A stretch of 64,000 bases of DNA from Bradyrhizobium sp. 195 (GTDB lineage Bacteria > Pseudomonadota > Alphaproteobacteria > Rhizobiales > Xanthobacteraceae): positions 1 to 64,000 of the forward strand of contig NZ_CP082163.1 in assembly GCF_023101665.1 (NCBI RefSeq). Reading direction: 5' to 3'. Positions 9,071 through 17,839 of the stretch are shown in pieces (the stretch's first letter is position 1; every line of letters starts with the position of its first letter). Under the pieces are notes generated by a model that saw only the letters and a program-made list of their open reading frames with translations, did no database searches and was not told the origin of the DNA. The position numbers were made by a program, and so were the translations under genes.

Positions 9071-11433
9071 CGGGCCTTCCTCCGCTCCGCGTGAAACACC
9101 GGCAGCCATTGCACCGGATCGTCGCCGACCTCCGCCCGAACGCGGTCGAGCAGTTCGACCGTTTCCGTCCGTCCGGACAGCACGGCGAGCGCATCATCGA
9201 AGCCGCCGAGGTCAAGCTCCGCCACCACCGAATTGTGGCCTTGCTTGACCAGGAACCGCCGGCTTTCGGGCGCCAGCTCCTCCTTGATCAGGCGGAATTC
9301 CGCGTCGGTCAGATGGAAGCCGTCGACGTAGTCGGATCGCGTGCCCCGAGCGTTGGGCAGGAAGATTTGTGTCGGGCACTGCTCGACGATAGTGTGCGCG
9401 ATCGGGGAAGCCAGCGCGTCGCGTGGCGACTGCGTACCGAACACCATGACGCCGTTCTGCTTGCGGATGGTTTTCAGCTTGTTGTTGGCGAGATCACGAA
9501 ATGCTTCGTCGCCGAGCGCCTTCCAGAATTCGTCGATGTCGATGATCAGGCGCTGGCCGTCGATCAGGCGTTCGACACGGTGGAACAGATACATCATGAG
9601 TGGCGTGCGAACGGTTGGATGATCCAGCAGATCGGTCATGTCGAAGCCGATAAACCGGGCATCGAGACCGATCGCATCGTGCTCGCCATCCAGCACCCAG
9701 CCGAAAGGAGCGCCCCGGCACCATCGCTCCAACCGTGCACCGATCCCTTCGCGATCCTGCTGGCCGAGAAAAGCCCGGAGCGCCCCGAACGAGCGTTCCG
9801 ACTGCCGCAGGTGACCAAGCGCTCGCAAGCCGGAGTCGATCCGCTCCTCCTCGGTCACGGTCAGCGGGCGGTCTTCCGGCGTAACGAGCTTCCGGATAAG
9901 AGCGCCCAGGAAGGACAGATTGGCTGGCGTCAACTCCAATGCCTTGAGCGGCGCGCAGCCGGTCGCAATGCCGTTGTGGAGTGTCAGATACGTCCCCCCG
10001 GCGGCACGGACGAAGATCTCTGCGCCGCGGTCCTTGTCGAAGAAGACGTAAGTGGCGCCGAGCCGCTCGGCCTGCGACAGCAGGAAATTCTGCACGACGG
10101 TTTTGCCGGACCCGGAGGGGCCGCAGATAAAGGTGTTGCCGAGATCGCCGTGATGGAACGAGAAGTAGAACGGAGAGCCGGATGCGGTCTTGAGCATCGC
10201 AACCGCCGGTCCCCAATGGTTGCCGGCAGGCTTTCCGGTCGGATAGGTGTGAAACGGAGAAAGTGCCGCGAAATTGCGCGAGCTGATCGCGCCGGTTCGC
10301 GCCCGATACTTGAACAGTCCCGGAAGCTGGGCCCAATAGGCTGCTTCAAGGCCGAGATCCTCGCGCGCCACCACGGCGCCCGCGTCGGCCAGTGCGCGCC
10401 GCGCCACGCTCATGTGATCCTGTAGCTGCAAAGGCGTCTCGGCATAGATTAGCAGCGAGAGATGATGATCTCCGAGCACGAACCTGTTGGATTCGAGATC
10501 GTCGAGCGCGTCAGAGAGCTCATCAACCTGCGAGGCGGCCGGATCCTGAGCCGAGACCAGCTGGTTCTGCTTACGCGTGAGGACAGTCTTGGCGTCGGCT
10601 TTCGACAGAAACGCCAAGGATTGCGTGAGGATCACCTCGAAAGGCGCGGAAAGCAGCGCGTTCAACAGTCCTGGCTTGGTGGACGCCGGATATTCCTTGA
10701 GTCCAAACATGCCAGCAAAGCGCGATCCACCCGCGCTGCGGATTTCGATGGCTTCGCGGCCGAAGATGATCCGGTTTGAATAAAGTGCCGGGCCAATCGG
10801 CCCTTGCGGCAATGGCATCGGCATCCACTCGCCGGAGGCGACGGTATGGAGTAGCTCCATTGGCTCCGAGAAGGTGATGCCGTCGCGCTCAATCAATCCG
10901 AGAGCATGGGCGCCGTAGCGCTCCAATGCGGCGACCATATCGCGCGTGACATCGTTGAGCCGCTTCAAGGCGTCGCTGTCGACTTCGAGGGAAGCCGCAG
11001 CACTCCGGCCAAGCCGCTTGAAGAATGCGGCCGCCGCGTCAGCGGGGGCGCGACCGGGATGCCAAACCAGCGTCAGATAGAGCTCGTTGCGAAATAGCGC
11101 TGCCTTGCGGAGCTGGTCGCGATATTGCGCGTCGAGCGAAGCTGAAAATGTCGATCGGAACGCACCGTCCGGATAGTCCGATGTCCGGCGTCGCACCAGA
11201 TGGGTCCAGAGCGCCAGCCGCGGGTTCGCAACATTGCGTAGGGTGAGGTTTAGCTTGGCGTGCAGGTCGTTCAGATCCGCCGTCTCGGCGGTCTCGAACG
11301 AGGTGCCGTCGAGCCGGATCACCGTCAGCAGGGCCCGCGTCGTGAGACTGATCACCGTATCGGTGACGTGCCGGCCGAACGGCAGGTAAACGTCGGGCCC
11401 GATCTCCCGGGTTTTGAGCGCTGCGTTACGCAT
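9067..11433 (-). CDS. virB4: VirB4/TrbE-type ATPase
   Basis: Largest ATPase of the T4SS, needed for pilus biogenesis and substrate transfer. From the ATG at 11433 it has 788 residues, the normal length. The N-terminal CagE/VirB4 domain leads into the P-loop ICGPSGSGKT at about 436-445, then a Walker B with RLIIDIDEFWKAL and the late GTQSPRDAL motif. The frame is open further upstream, but that overlaps virB3 and was discarded. The first 8 nt overlap the virB3 end. Confidence 0.96.
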   Translation of the reverse strand: MRNAALKTREIGPDVYLPFGRHVTDTVISLTTRALLTVIRLDGTSFETAETADLNDLHAKLNLTLRNVANPRLALWTHLVRRRTSDYPDGAFRSTFSASLDAQYRDQLRKAALFRNELYLTLVWHPGRAPADAAAAFFKRLGRSAAASLEVDSDALKRLNDVTRDMVAALERYGAHALGLIERDGITFSEPMELLHTVASGEWMPMPLPQGPIGPALYSNRIIFGREAIEIRSAGGSRFAGMFGLKEYPASTKPGLLNALLSAPFEVILTQSLAFLSKADAKTVLTRKQNQLVSAQDPAASQVDELSDALDDLESNRFVLGDHHLSLLIYAETPLQLQDHMSVARRALADAGAVVAREDLGLEAAYWAQLPGLFKYRARTGAISSRNFAALSPFHTYPTGKPAGNHWGPAVAMLKTASGSPFYFSFHHGDLGNTFICGPSGSGKTVVQNFLLSQAERLGATYVFFDKDRGAEIFVRAAGGTYLTLHNGIATGCAPLKALELTPANLSFLGALIRKLVTPEDRPLTVTEEERIDSGLRALGHLRQSERSFGALRAFLGQQDREGIGARLERWCRGAPFGWVLDGEHDAIGLDARFIGFDMTDLLDHPTVRTPLMMYLFHRVERLIDGQRLIIDIDEFWKALGDEAFRDLANNKLKTIRKQNGVMVFGTQSPRDALASPIAHTIVEQCPTQIFLPNARGTRSDYVDGFHLTDAEFRLIKEELAPESRRFLVKQGHNSVVAELDLGGFDDALAVLSGRTETVELLDRVRAEVGDDPVQWLPVFHAERRKAR

Positions 11434-11764
11434 AACCAAGGTCTCGTGTTCGATATCGCCGGATGAGCTTGAGCGGCGTGCAGGACGATCCGCCCCAGAA
11501 CGATGCGTTGCGCGTGCGGCCGCGGGTTTCGATCCAGGCAAGCAGGATCCGGAACATGTTGGGGTCGTGCCGGCAGATGATGCGGCAAAGACCATGGATC
11601 GGAATTGCGACCAGGCCGTAGATGATGCTTCCGGCTACCAGGAACAGGATGCAGGAAAACATCACGTTGAGCGCCATCGCTTCCATGGTGACGCCGGCGA
11701 CCATGGCCGGACGCGTGCAGGCGAGGAATAAGGTATCCTCCGTGAGACGCACAGCCTCAATCAT
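11426..11764 (-). CDS. virB3: VirB3 inner-membrane protein
   Basis: Short membrane protein (112 residues) working with VirB4. The N-terminus LFLACTRPAMVAGVTMEAM is a strong VirB3 signature, followed by two hydrophobic helices (LNVMFSCILFLVAGSIIYGL and the following segment). The ATG at 11764 shares one base with the virB2 stop (TGATG), so the two genes are coupled. The upstream extension of this frame covers virB2 and is a shadow. Confidence 0.93.
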   Translation of the reverse strand: MIEAVRLTEDTLFLACTRPAMVAGVTMEAMALNVMFSCILFLVAGSIIYGLVAIPIHGLCRIICRHDPNMFRILLAWIETRGRTRNASFWGGSSCTPLKLIRRYRTRDLGYA

Positions 11765-12060
11765 CAACGCCCCCCGGTCAGGGTCGAGACCACCTCGGAG
11801 GCGCCGAACGTGATAGCGACGCCGAGCACGACATACGCGGCCTTGCGCAGATCGAGATAGCCGAACATCCAGGCGATGCCGACGATGATGACCGCCAGCG
11901 TCGCCAGCAGGCGGGCGACGTTGCCGGTTAGCATGTTGACGATGTTCTGCAGCACACCCTCGATGTTCGCGGTCTGCGCGAGCGCAGGCTCGACCAAGGC
12001 GACGCTGAGAACGGCCCCCATGCACACGAGTGCGGCGGCTTGCTTAACACGAGATGTCAT
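11764..12060 (-). CDS. virB2: VirB2 major pilin precursor
   Basis: Propilin of the conjugative pilus, 98 residues from the ATG at 12060. It has a long signal sequence ending in VEPALAQ (cleavage after about residue 28), then the mature part with two hydrophobic helices (LLATLAVIIVGIAWMFGYLDL and YVVLGVAITFGASEVV) separated by a short LRKA loop, as in VirB2/TrbC pilins. Confidence 0.93.
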   Translation of the reverse strand: MTSRVKQAAALVCMGAVLSVALVEPALAQTANIEGVLQNIVNMLTGNVARLLATLAVIIVGIAWMFGYLDLRKAAYVVLGVAITFGASEVVSTLTGGR

Positions 12061-12137
12061 GACGACTGGGCTCCGATTGCTGTGCAGCCGGACCAGCCCG
12101 GACCGCGGTGTTAAGTTGAGACAAAACAAAGAAGTCC

Positions 12138-12704
12138 TCATCGCTCATAGACAAAGGCTGACGTGCCAACGCCGGAGCGATAGACGTCCCAGTTCGGACG
12201 CTCCCTGATGGAGGGAGATGGCTTGTTGAGTTTCGGGGTTTCGCCGGTGGGAATGTCGGCATCGCCGGGCGGGATTTGGGGCTCGGGAGCTGTTCGGGGG
12301 GTGTTGGCCGCGAAGCTTGAGGCAATCCTGGCAACGGCCTGATCGCGGCCCGAGGCGCTCACGTTTGCTGCCTGCAAGCGGGCCTCGAACAATCTGCCGA
12401 GGCCCGCGATATGCTTGCAGGCGTCGAAAGTCGTGGTAACCGTCAGCCCGGCCTCTTTCATGTCCGCGGCATCAAGCTGAGCGAGACCGGTCCGAACCTG
12501 CTGGCCTGTAGCGATGGCCTCGGTCGCGAGCTGGATCGCTTCGTCGCGATCACTTGCCTGAATCGGAACCGGCTTCCGCGCCTGAACTGTGATGAGCAGC
12601 GGCTCGAACGAGCTCGCCTGCCGCACGATCGCCGTCAGCGGCCGTACCAAGTTCCGCGTCGGTGCGCACTGCTCGACCAGAGTTACGAAGGCAGCTGGAT
12701 CCAT
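12138..12704 (-). CDS. VirB1-like protein with degenerate lytic transglycosylase site
   Basis: First gene of the virB run. It has 188 residues. Residues 12-95 follow the VirB1 lytic transglycosylase fold: QCAP, then LTAIVRQASSFEP (family RxESxFxP), the ATEAIATGQQVRTGLAQLD segment (family DVGLMQIN), and FDACKHI (family xEPCxNI). The catalytic Glu of the RVES motif is replaced here (RQAS), so peptidoglycan cleavage is doubtful. The rest is a Pro-rich tail. No signal peptide is apparent. It could be a structural relic of VirB1 that still helps assembly, or the muramidase may be supplied elsewhere. Confidence 0.7.
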   Translation of the reverse strand: MDPAAFVTLVEQCAPTRNLVRPLTAIVRQASSFEPLLITVQARKPVPIQASDRDEAIQLATEAIATGQQVRTGLAQLDAADMKEAGLTVTTTFDACKHIAGLGRLFEARLQAANVSASGRDQAVARIASSFAANTPRTAPEPQIPPGDADIPTGETPKLNKPSPSIRERPNWDVYRSGVGTSAFVYER

Positions 12705-12749
12705 TGCAGAAAGCCTCTTGCTATCGTCCGGAGCTGAAGATGTTCGGGA

Positions 12750-13385
12750 CTATGCCGCGCGCGCCGTGCTTGGCTGAGTATCAATTGCCGGCTTCGAAAT
12801 CTTGCCAGCTGCCCGGATCGCCTTGAGGGCCTCATCGGTGACTGGCAGCAGCCCAGCGACGGCCTTGGTGGATCCGATTTGACGCGGCTCACCGAGGCGT
12901 TCGAGATGCCATCCCGCCCGTCGCAGGATTCGTTCCATGCGCTGATCAGTGACGGTCGCAATGGCCCGCAGGTCGTACTGCTGGGCCCATTCGATCATTG
13001 CTGCAAAGAGGAGGAACGTTGCTTCCCGCAAGCCGTTCTCGGCGGTCGCCGCGACGGTTTTGGTATCAACGCAAAAGCGCGAGCTCTCCCAAATATTGGC
13101 TGCCCTGGGCGGTGCGTGGCCATCCAGCAACACCGGGAACGTGTCGGCCAGCATGTTGCGCCCTGTCGTGGGCAGCAGGCGAACACAACCGACAACCTCG
13201 CGCCGTTCAACAACCAACAAATAGGTCGCCTTGAATGTGTCGTACTGATCGATCTCCAATCCACCTGCGACAGAGACGTCCCAATCGAGCCGCTCCTTGA
13301 ACACGCGCCCGCGCAGCCGATGCATTCCTATCATCAGTTCGGAATCGTGCAGAAGCGCCGTTCGTGTGCGCACAATGACCTTCAT
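12750..13385 (-). CDS. luxI: Acyl-homoserine-lactone synthase (LuxI/TraI family)
   Basis: Makes the acyl-homoserine-lactone signal from S-adenosylmethionine and an acyl donor. From the ATG at 13385 (211 residues) the invariant family residues are present: R25, F29, W35, D46, D49 and R69, the last in GCVRLLPTTG. The family's later E/R positions also read well (IWESSRFCV). GGAGG lies 6 nt before the ATG. The gene is the promoter-proximal member of the minus-strand transfer run, 45 nt before the VirB1-like gene, and faces luxR across a lux-box palindrome, so positive feedback is likely. The frame is open upstream to 13526 but crosses the promoter. Confidence 0.93.
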   Translation of the reverse strand: MKVIVRTRTALLHDSELMIGMHRLRGRVFKERLDWDVSVAGGLEIDQYDTFKATYLLVVERREVVGCVRLLPTTGRNMLADTFPVLLDGHAPPRAANIWESSRFCVDTKTVAATAENGLREATFLLFAAMIEWAQQYDLRAIATVTDQRMERILRRAGWHLERLGEPRQIGSTKAVAGLLPVTDEALKAIRAAGKISKPAIDTQPSTARAA

Positions 13386-13450
13386 CTTAACCTCCGGCTT
13401 ACGAATCACACCGTCGAGATCAAGAAAGCAGGCACGATCACCGTGTTGCG

Positions 13451-13466
13451 CTGTCAGTTCTGACAG
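13451..13466. promoter_or_regulatory. lux box (LuxR-AHL binding palindrome)
   Basis: Perfect inverted repeat CTGTCAG-TT-CTGACAG in the luxI-luxR intergenic region. Its sequence matches the general LuxR-family operator plan (CTGNCAG-NN-CTGNCAG). Its right end toward luxI lies 65 nt before the luxI ATG, and it is 123 nt before the luxR ATG, so it is best placed to activate the luxI-virB operon. Confidence 0.85.
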
Positions 13467-13589
13467 GGCGCTTTGGAATGGTTCTTGCCGCAAAGCTGCC
13501 CCAACAACGCAATAAACGCACCACACGCACAGGGCGAATCATACGCTCTAGTCGCGTTTAAGAACAAGAAAAGTTCTGGAAGAGGTGCA

Positions 13590-14321
13590 ATGAAGAACGT
13601 CAAAAGAGCTTGCGATGAATTCGTTGATTGTCTTCATGCGGCCCATACGGAAGATGATTTTCGACGCATCGCGGAACGAACCGCGCATGCACTGGGCTTT
13701 CGCTGGTTTGCCTATTTTGGACACCGCGCGAATGGCCCCAAACTGATCTCATCTTACCCGAAGAGTTGGACCAGCCATTATTTTCGGGAAGGATACCATA
13801 ACATCGATCCCGTTCTTCAGGACCCGCGAAACACGAGCCGAATGTTCCTGTGGGATGGTCGTGAGGCGCGAAGCGCAAGGTCGGCGAAAGAACGCCGTTT
13901 GTTTGAGGATGCGCTCAGCTTCAAGATCAGGACCGGTCTGACGGTTCGCATTCCCGCAAGTCAAAACCAGTGCGCGGCCTTTACGCTCGCGGTGGACGAC
14001 CGCAGCCTCGGACTCGATCGTTTCATCGAGACTTCGAAAGACCTCTTGGAGAGGATGGGCCTTACCTATCATGCGCATGTGAACGCGGCCAGGATCGGAC
14101 ACGTGTCCTGGGAAGGTTATCAGGGGAGCCCGCTGACTCAGCGCGAGCGGCAGTGTCTCGCGTGGATCTCTGACGGCAAGACGATGCAGGATATTGCGGA
14201 GCTTCTGGGAGTGTCGTCCCGTGGGGTGAAGTATCATCTAGACAATGCCAGGCGAAATCTTGCTGCACTCACCCTTCCCCACGCTGTGGCGCTGGCGCTT
14301 CGGCAGGGGTTGCTTCCCTAA
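13590..14321 (+). CDS. luxR: LuxR-family quorum-sensing transcription factor
   Basis: AHL-responsive regulator of 243 residues. The N-terminal autoinducer-binding domain contains the family residues W60, Y64, D73, P74, W88 and G116. The C-terminal LuxR-type HTH starts at about 180 (SPLTQRERQCLAWISDGKT) with recognition region GVSSRGVKYHLDNA. The ribosome site GGAAGAGG (13578-13585) fixes the ATG at 13590; the frame upstream is non-coding. It is divergent from luxI and the virB operon, and is the obvious activator of plasmid transfer. Confidence 0.93.
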   Translation: MKNVKRACDEFVDCLHAAHTEDDFRRIAERTAHALGFRWFAYFGHRANGPKLISSYPKSWTSHYFREGYHNIDPVLQDPRNTSRMFLWDGREARSARSAKERRLFEDALSFKIRTGLTVRIPASQNQCAAFTLAVDDRSLGLDRFIETSKDLLERMGLTYHAHVNAARIGHVSWEGYQGSPLTQRERQCLAWISDGKTMQDIAELLGVSSRGVKYHLDNARRNLAALTLPHAVALALRQGLLP

Positions 14322-14818
14322 TGTAGGAGAGCCGTCTGGCTCGGCAAAGCGGCGGCTTAACCATACTTGCCCAAGCTGGGTCATCGACAATAGTTGCGTT
14401 CTCGATAACGTACGGGTTTGTCGAGTAGGCGAAGAGCGTGCGCCCCTGTCCAGTGGGCGACACGGACTTCGGCCTGACGCGGTCGCTGGTAAGATGTGAT
14501 GGCGGAGAGAGTGGGACTCTCTTCCCCTTCGCCGCGAACGCGCGAAAACCCGCGGAAAACAAGGATTCCCGAAAAGCCCGGCCGCGATTTGTGACCACCG
14601 CTGTGTACCACTGGACCGGCCGATTCGGCCGTCAAACTCGTCGATTTCGAGGTGTCCGAAGGGCGCATCCCGGTCGAGACTTCCGTCGAAAGCTGCCCGG
14701 GAGGCTGGCTCCTTGGCGGATGCCGAGCCCAAGGCCGCGGCGGTCGTCAAAACCGGCCGAAGGCCACCTACGACGGCGCAGCGCCGAATGCGACCATAGG
14801 ATTCAAGGCACCGTCGGC
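14322..14818. other. Intergenic stretch without a clear gene
   Basis: About 500 bp between luxR and a DUF4118 gene. A short hairpin (GAGCC-GTCT-GGCTC) follows luxR but has no T-run. One plus-strand frame near 14622-14820 reads AVKLVDFEVSEGRIPVETS and ends at a stop, which might be a gene fragment; I could not assign it. Confidence 0.4.
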
Positions 14819-15208
14819 TTAGGAATGCGATGGGGTACCCAACGAGTGTAGGTCCCGGCAGAGATCAGCAAAATAGACGAGCAGAACGCTCCCGAGGAAG
14901 AACAGCTTGATGTCTTCGTAAGCTGCGGGACCGAGCGGACTGAACTCGAAGGCCGGCGGAAGAAAAGCCCACCACACCAAGGGCAACGTCAGGACGGCCG
15001 CGAAGGTGCCCGCCGGTTTGCCTCCCAGGAATACCGAGACCAAGACCGCAGGGAAGAACGCGGCGAAAGCGAGTTCGAGACCCAAATCGACCAGGATCAT
15101 CTGCGCCGCGACCGAGGCGAGGACGAGCAGTAGGCTGGCCGCGAAGCTGCGCCACGACCAGGGTTCGATCCGGGGCCATCGTCCCGGAAGAGTGACCGAG
15201 CTCCTCAT
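14819..15208 (-). CDS. DUF4118-type membrane sensor fragment
   Basis: Small membrane protein of 129 residues with three or four closely spaced hydrophobic helices (FAASLLLVLASVAAQMILV, LAFAAFFPAVLVSVFLGG, GTFAAVLTLPLVWWAFLPP, IKLFFLGSVLLVYF). This is the layout of the DUF4118 sensor module that precedes histidine kinase domains in KdpD-like proteins. No kinase domain follows, so it is either a stand-alone DUF4118 protein or the remnant of a kinase. The ribosome site is weak. Confidence 0.6.
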   Translation of the reverse strand: MRSSVTLPGRWPRIEPWSWRSFAASLLLVLASVAAQMILVDLGLELAFAAFFPAVLVSVFLGGKPAGTFAAVLTLPLVWWAFLPPAFEFSPLGPAAYEDIKLFFLGSVLLVYFADLCRDLHSLGTPSHS

Positions 15209-15235
15209 CGACGCGCTCGCGGTCCTACCAGAAGG

Positions 15236-15529
15236 TTACACCGGCGCGGCGGCCGAAACGGCCACGACGGTATGAGCAGAACTCTCAGTGCAAACACCGA
15301 GGGAGGCCATTTCATCCCGTGAGAGCGGCCTCAGCCGCGGCAGTCGGCTGAGGCCATCCTTCTCCCTGGGCGGTCCTAACGTTGCTTTCAGCAATTCTGC
15401 AAATCGCGTCGTGAGTAGTGCAGAAACGCCAAACCGCCGCAAGCACCGTTCATTGTGCGCCGCATCCTTGGCGCCGCAAGGTTCGCCTGGACGATGGCTT
15501 CCATGAAGGTCAAACTTCGTCGCGTTCAT
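15236..15529 (-). CDS. Hypothetical protein, weakly supported
   Basis: An open frame of 97 residues that would start 20 nt inside the preceding Myb-like gene on the same strand. No domain, signal or membrane segment is recognised, and no good ribosome site is seen. It is listed because nothing else explains this stretch; it may be non-coding. Confidence 0.25.
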   Translation of the reverse strand: MNATKFDLHGSHRPGEPCGAKDAAHNERCLRRFGVSALLTTRFAELLKATLGPPREKDGLSRLPRLRPLSRDEMASLGVCTESSAHTVVAVSAAAPV

Positions 15530-15758
15530 TCGCCCCGTCTGGCGGACGAAACCGGTCCTCTTTACGCTTGATCTCGGCCACCCGCACCTCGACCGACATC
15601 TGCGTACGCCCGAGCTCTTCGGCGATTTCCGGCCACGATTTCCCCGACGCCTTCATCCGGAGCAGCTTTGCTTCTTCATCGGCAGACCAGCGACGGCGTT
15701 TCAATTTCTTCCCCGGACTTGCCGGCTCCCTAGACAGTCGCGCCGCAGGTCTCTGCAA
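15510..15758 (-). CDS. Small SANT/Myb-like DNA-binding protein
   Basis: Basic protein of up to 82 residues. The core KRRRWSADEEAKLLRMKASGKSWPEIAEELGR-TQMSVEVRV (break added) fits the bacterial SANT/Myb-like helix-turn-helix with its early Trp and EEA acidic patch. The longest frame starts with TTG at 15758. A second TTG (LKRRRW) preceded by GGGGAAGAAA could also be the true start. Target genes are unknown. Confidence 0.65.
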   Translation of the reverse strand: MQRPAARLSREPASPGKKLKRRRWSADEEAKLLRMKASGKSWPEIAEELGRTQMSVEVRVAEIKRKEDRFRPPDGANERDEV

Positions 15759-16052
15759 TCGACCATGCTAAGCTTGGCGCGTCCCGGCCATCATTTTCAG
15801 CTCGCCAGGCGCTTGATCCTAACGGATCGTTCTCCGCTGACAACCGCTTCCCGAGATCGCTCGTCAGCCTTGAGCTATCGCTTGCTGGCGCGCGGTCGCC
15901 AAAACAGAAAGCTCGATATCGCGCCCTGGGCATGGTTGCCCGCTGCTTTCCGGCGCCTCCCCACAGCCGCGAGTGACTGTGGATTGACACCTGCCGCTCG
16001 GAATCCCTTCGGCTCCCCGTGATAGGTTGCTCGGGCGAAGCAAGGAGTTGTC

Positions 16053-17369
16053 GTGCTCTCGATCATGGACCTCGCCGCCGTATTGCTTACGCTCTCGGCG
16101 GTATTCGGCTGGCTCAACCACAAGTTCCTGCCGCTGTCGCACAGCGTCGGCCTGCTGGTGATGAGCGTCGTCACGTCGCTGATACTGATCGGATTGGACG
16201 CCGTCTTCCCGGGACTGCGTCTGCTCGACCAGCTCTCGGAAGGCATGCAGCGGATCGACTTCGCCGAGATCGTCGTCAACGGGATGCTTGCCTTCCTGCT
16301 CTTCGCCGGTTCGCTGCACGTCGATCTCGCCACCTTGCGCAGCCGGGCCGTCCCGGTGTTCCTGCTCGCGGTCTTCGGCACGATCATCTCGACCGCGGTC
16401 GTCGGCGTGCTGTTCTGGGGGCTCGCCCTGCTGGCCGGCTTTCCCGTACCGTTCGCCTGGGCCCTGGTGTTCGGCGCGCTGATCAGCCCGACTGACCCCG
16501 TCGCGGTGCTGAGCACGCTACGCAACGCGAACGTGCCGAAGGAACTCCAGGTCGAGACCGAGGGCGAAGCGCTCTTCAACGATGGCGTCGGCATCGTGCT
16601 GTTCACCATCCTGCTGCGCTTTGCGGCATCCGGCGAGGGAGCCTCGGTTTCGGCGAGAGACGTCGGCGAACTGCTGCTGCGGGAGGCGGGCGGCGGCATC
16701 CTGCTGGGAGTTGCCACCGGCTACATCGCCTATCGCGCCATGCGCCTGATCGACGACTATGCGGTCGAGGTGCTGATCACCGTGGCGCTGGTGACTGGGA
16801 CCTACGCACTGGCCTCGCACGTCCACGTCAGCGGTCCTCTCTCCATGGTCGCGGCCGGCCTTCTGATCGGTGACCGCGGGCCGCGCTACGCCATGAGCGA
16901 ACGGACGCAGCGCTACGTGTTCGCCCTCTGGACCGTCGTGGACGAGATCCTCAACTCGGTTCTCTTCCTGCTGATCGGGCTCGAGACGCTGATCCTGCGC
17001 TTCGATCCGCGAACTCTTCTCGTCGCCACCGCCGCCGTGCCGATCGTTCTGTTCGCGAGGTTCGTCTCGGTGGGGGTACAGCCGATCCTGTTCGCCTGGA
17101 CCCGCATGCTCTCCTGGGCCAACGCCCCGTTTCTGACCTGGGCGGGCGTACGGGGCGGCATCTCCGTGGCGCTGGCGCTGTCGTTGCCGAATACGCCGGC
17201 GAAGCCTCTCATTCTGACGGCAACCTACGCCGTCGTTCTCTTCAGCATCATCGTCCAGGGATCCACGCTCGGACTCGTCGCCAGGCGAACCGTCGGTTCC
17301 GGATCAAAATCGAATCCTTCGGTTCAGCCGGATATGACGTCGCCGTCCGCGCCCCGTGCGCGCCAGTAG
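16053..17369 (+). CDS. nhaP: Cation:proton antiporter, NhaP/CPA1 family
   Basis: Exchanges Na+ (or K+) for H+ across the inner membrane. It has 438 residues with about 12 membrane helices. The CPA1 signature FGALISPTDPVAVLSTLRN lies at about 142-160 with its essential TDP, followed by VETEGEALFNDGVGIVLF with the second conserved Asp. The start is GTG at 16053, 6 nt after AAGGAG; an ATG four codons on is an alternative. First of three unrelated antiporter genes within 6 kb. Confidence 0.92.
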   Translation: MLSIMDLAAVLLTLSAVFGWLNHKFLPLSHSVGLLVMSVVTSLILIGLDAVFPGLRLLDQLSEGMQRIDFAEIVVNGMLAFLLFAGSLHVDLATLRSRAVPVFLLAVFGTIISTAVVGVLFWGLALLAGFPVPFAWALVFGALISPTDPVAVLSTLRNANVPKELQVETEGEALFNDGVGIVLFTILLRFAASGEGASVSARDVGELLLREAGGGILLGVATGYIAYRAMRLIDDYAVEVLITVALVTGTYALASHVHVSGPLSMVAAGLLIGDRGPRYAMSERTQRYVFALWTVVDEILNSVLFLLIGLETLILRFDPRTLLVATAAVPIVLFARFVSVGVQPILFAWTRMLSWANAPFLTWAGVRGGISVALALSLPNTPAKPLILTATYAVVLFSIIVQGSTLGLVARRTVGSGSKSNPSVQPDMTSPSAPRARQ

Positions 17370-17494
17370 CGTTGACGGAGCCGCGGCGCGATCAGCCAGG
17401 CAATCGCCGCCGATGCCACGACGCTGATCGCTATCATCGTTGGGATCGCCTCCATCGCATCCGACTGGATCGGAGTGAGGAGGATCACGACCAT
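17324..17494 (-). CDS. Small one-helix membrane protein
   Basis: 56 residues with one clear membrane helix (IPTMIAISVVASAAIAWLIA) and a basic cytoplasmic tail (RLRQRYWRAR). Its ATG lies inside the end of the upstream small gene (ATG to TGA overlap of 10 nt), suggesting translational coupling. Its 3' end overlaps the nhaP 3' end convergently. Function unknown. Confidence 0.5.
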   Translation of the reverse strand: MVVILLTPIQSDAMEAIPTMIAISVVASAAIAWLIAPRLRQRYWRARGADGDVISG

Positions 17495-17685
17495 TCCCGC
17501 TCGGCCTGCAGCAGCGCCAGCTCGCGCCTGTTGGCAGCCAGCAGCCCTCGGAGGGTCCGCAGCAGAGACGGTTCGTTCGTGTCGGCGAGCAGTCTCTTGA
17601 AGTTGGCGATGTTCTGCTCGCAGATGAATTTCCGGGTAAATAGGTAAGCCGCGGGCGAGTAATATGCCCGCAGATGCCGCCGCAT
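17485..17685 (-). CDS. Small conserved-looking protein, unknown function
   Basis: 66 residues, mixed charge: MRRHLRAYYSPAAYLF, a CEQNIANFKRLLAD helix, then LLRTLRGLLAANRRELALLQAE, likely two amphipathic helices. GAGG precedes the ATG at 17685. It is coupled to the small membrane protein downstream. No family recognised. Confidence 0.55.
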   Translation of the reverse strand: MRRHLRAYYSPAAYLFTRKFICEQNIANFKRLLADTNEPSLLRTLRGLLAANRRELALLQAEREWS

Positions 17686-17839
17686 GCCACCTCACCAGGC
17701 GAAAGGGGCATGCGCGGTCGCCGCGATAAACCGTCCGTCCGGAGCGACGGGAGAAGCGCCGAACAGGCCCTCGCCCGATTGGAACAGGTCGATCTCGGCC
17801 AGTTGGCCTGGTTACGGTGATGTGTTGAGGAGCCTTGCG

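Noticed and set aside
9046..10425. Open frame of 459 codons on the plus strand
   Set aside because: Antisense to virB4, with no ribosome site and no recognisable domain.
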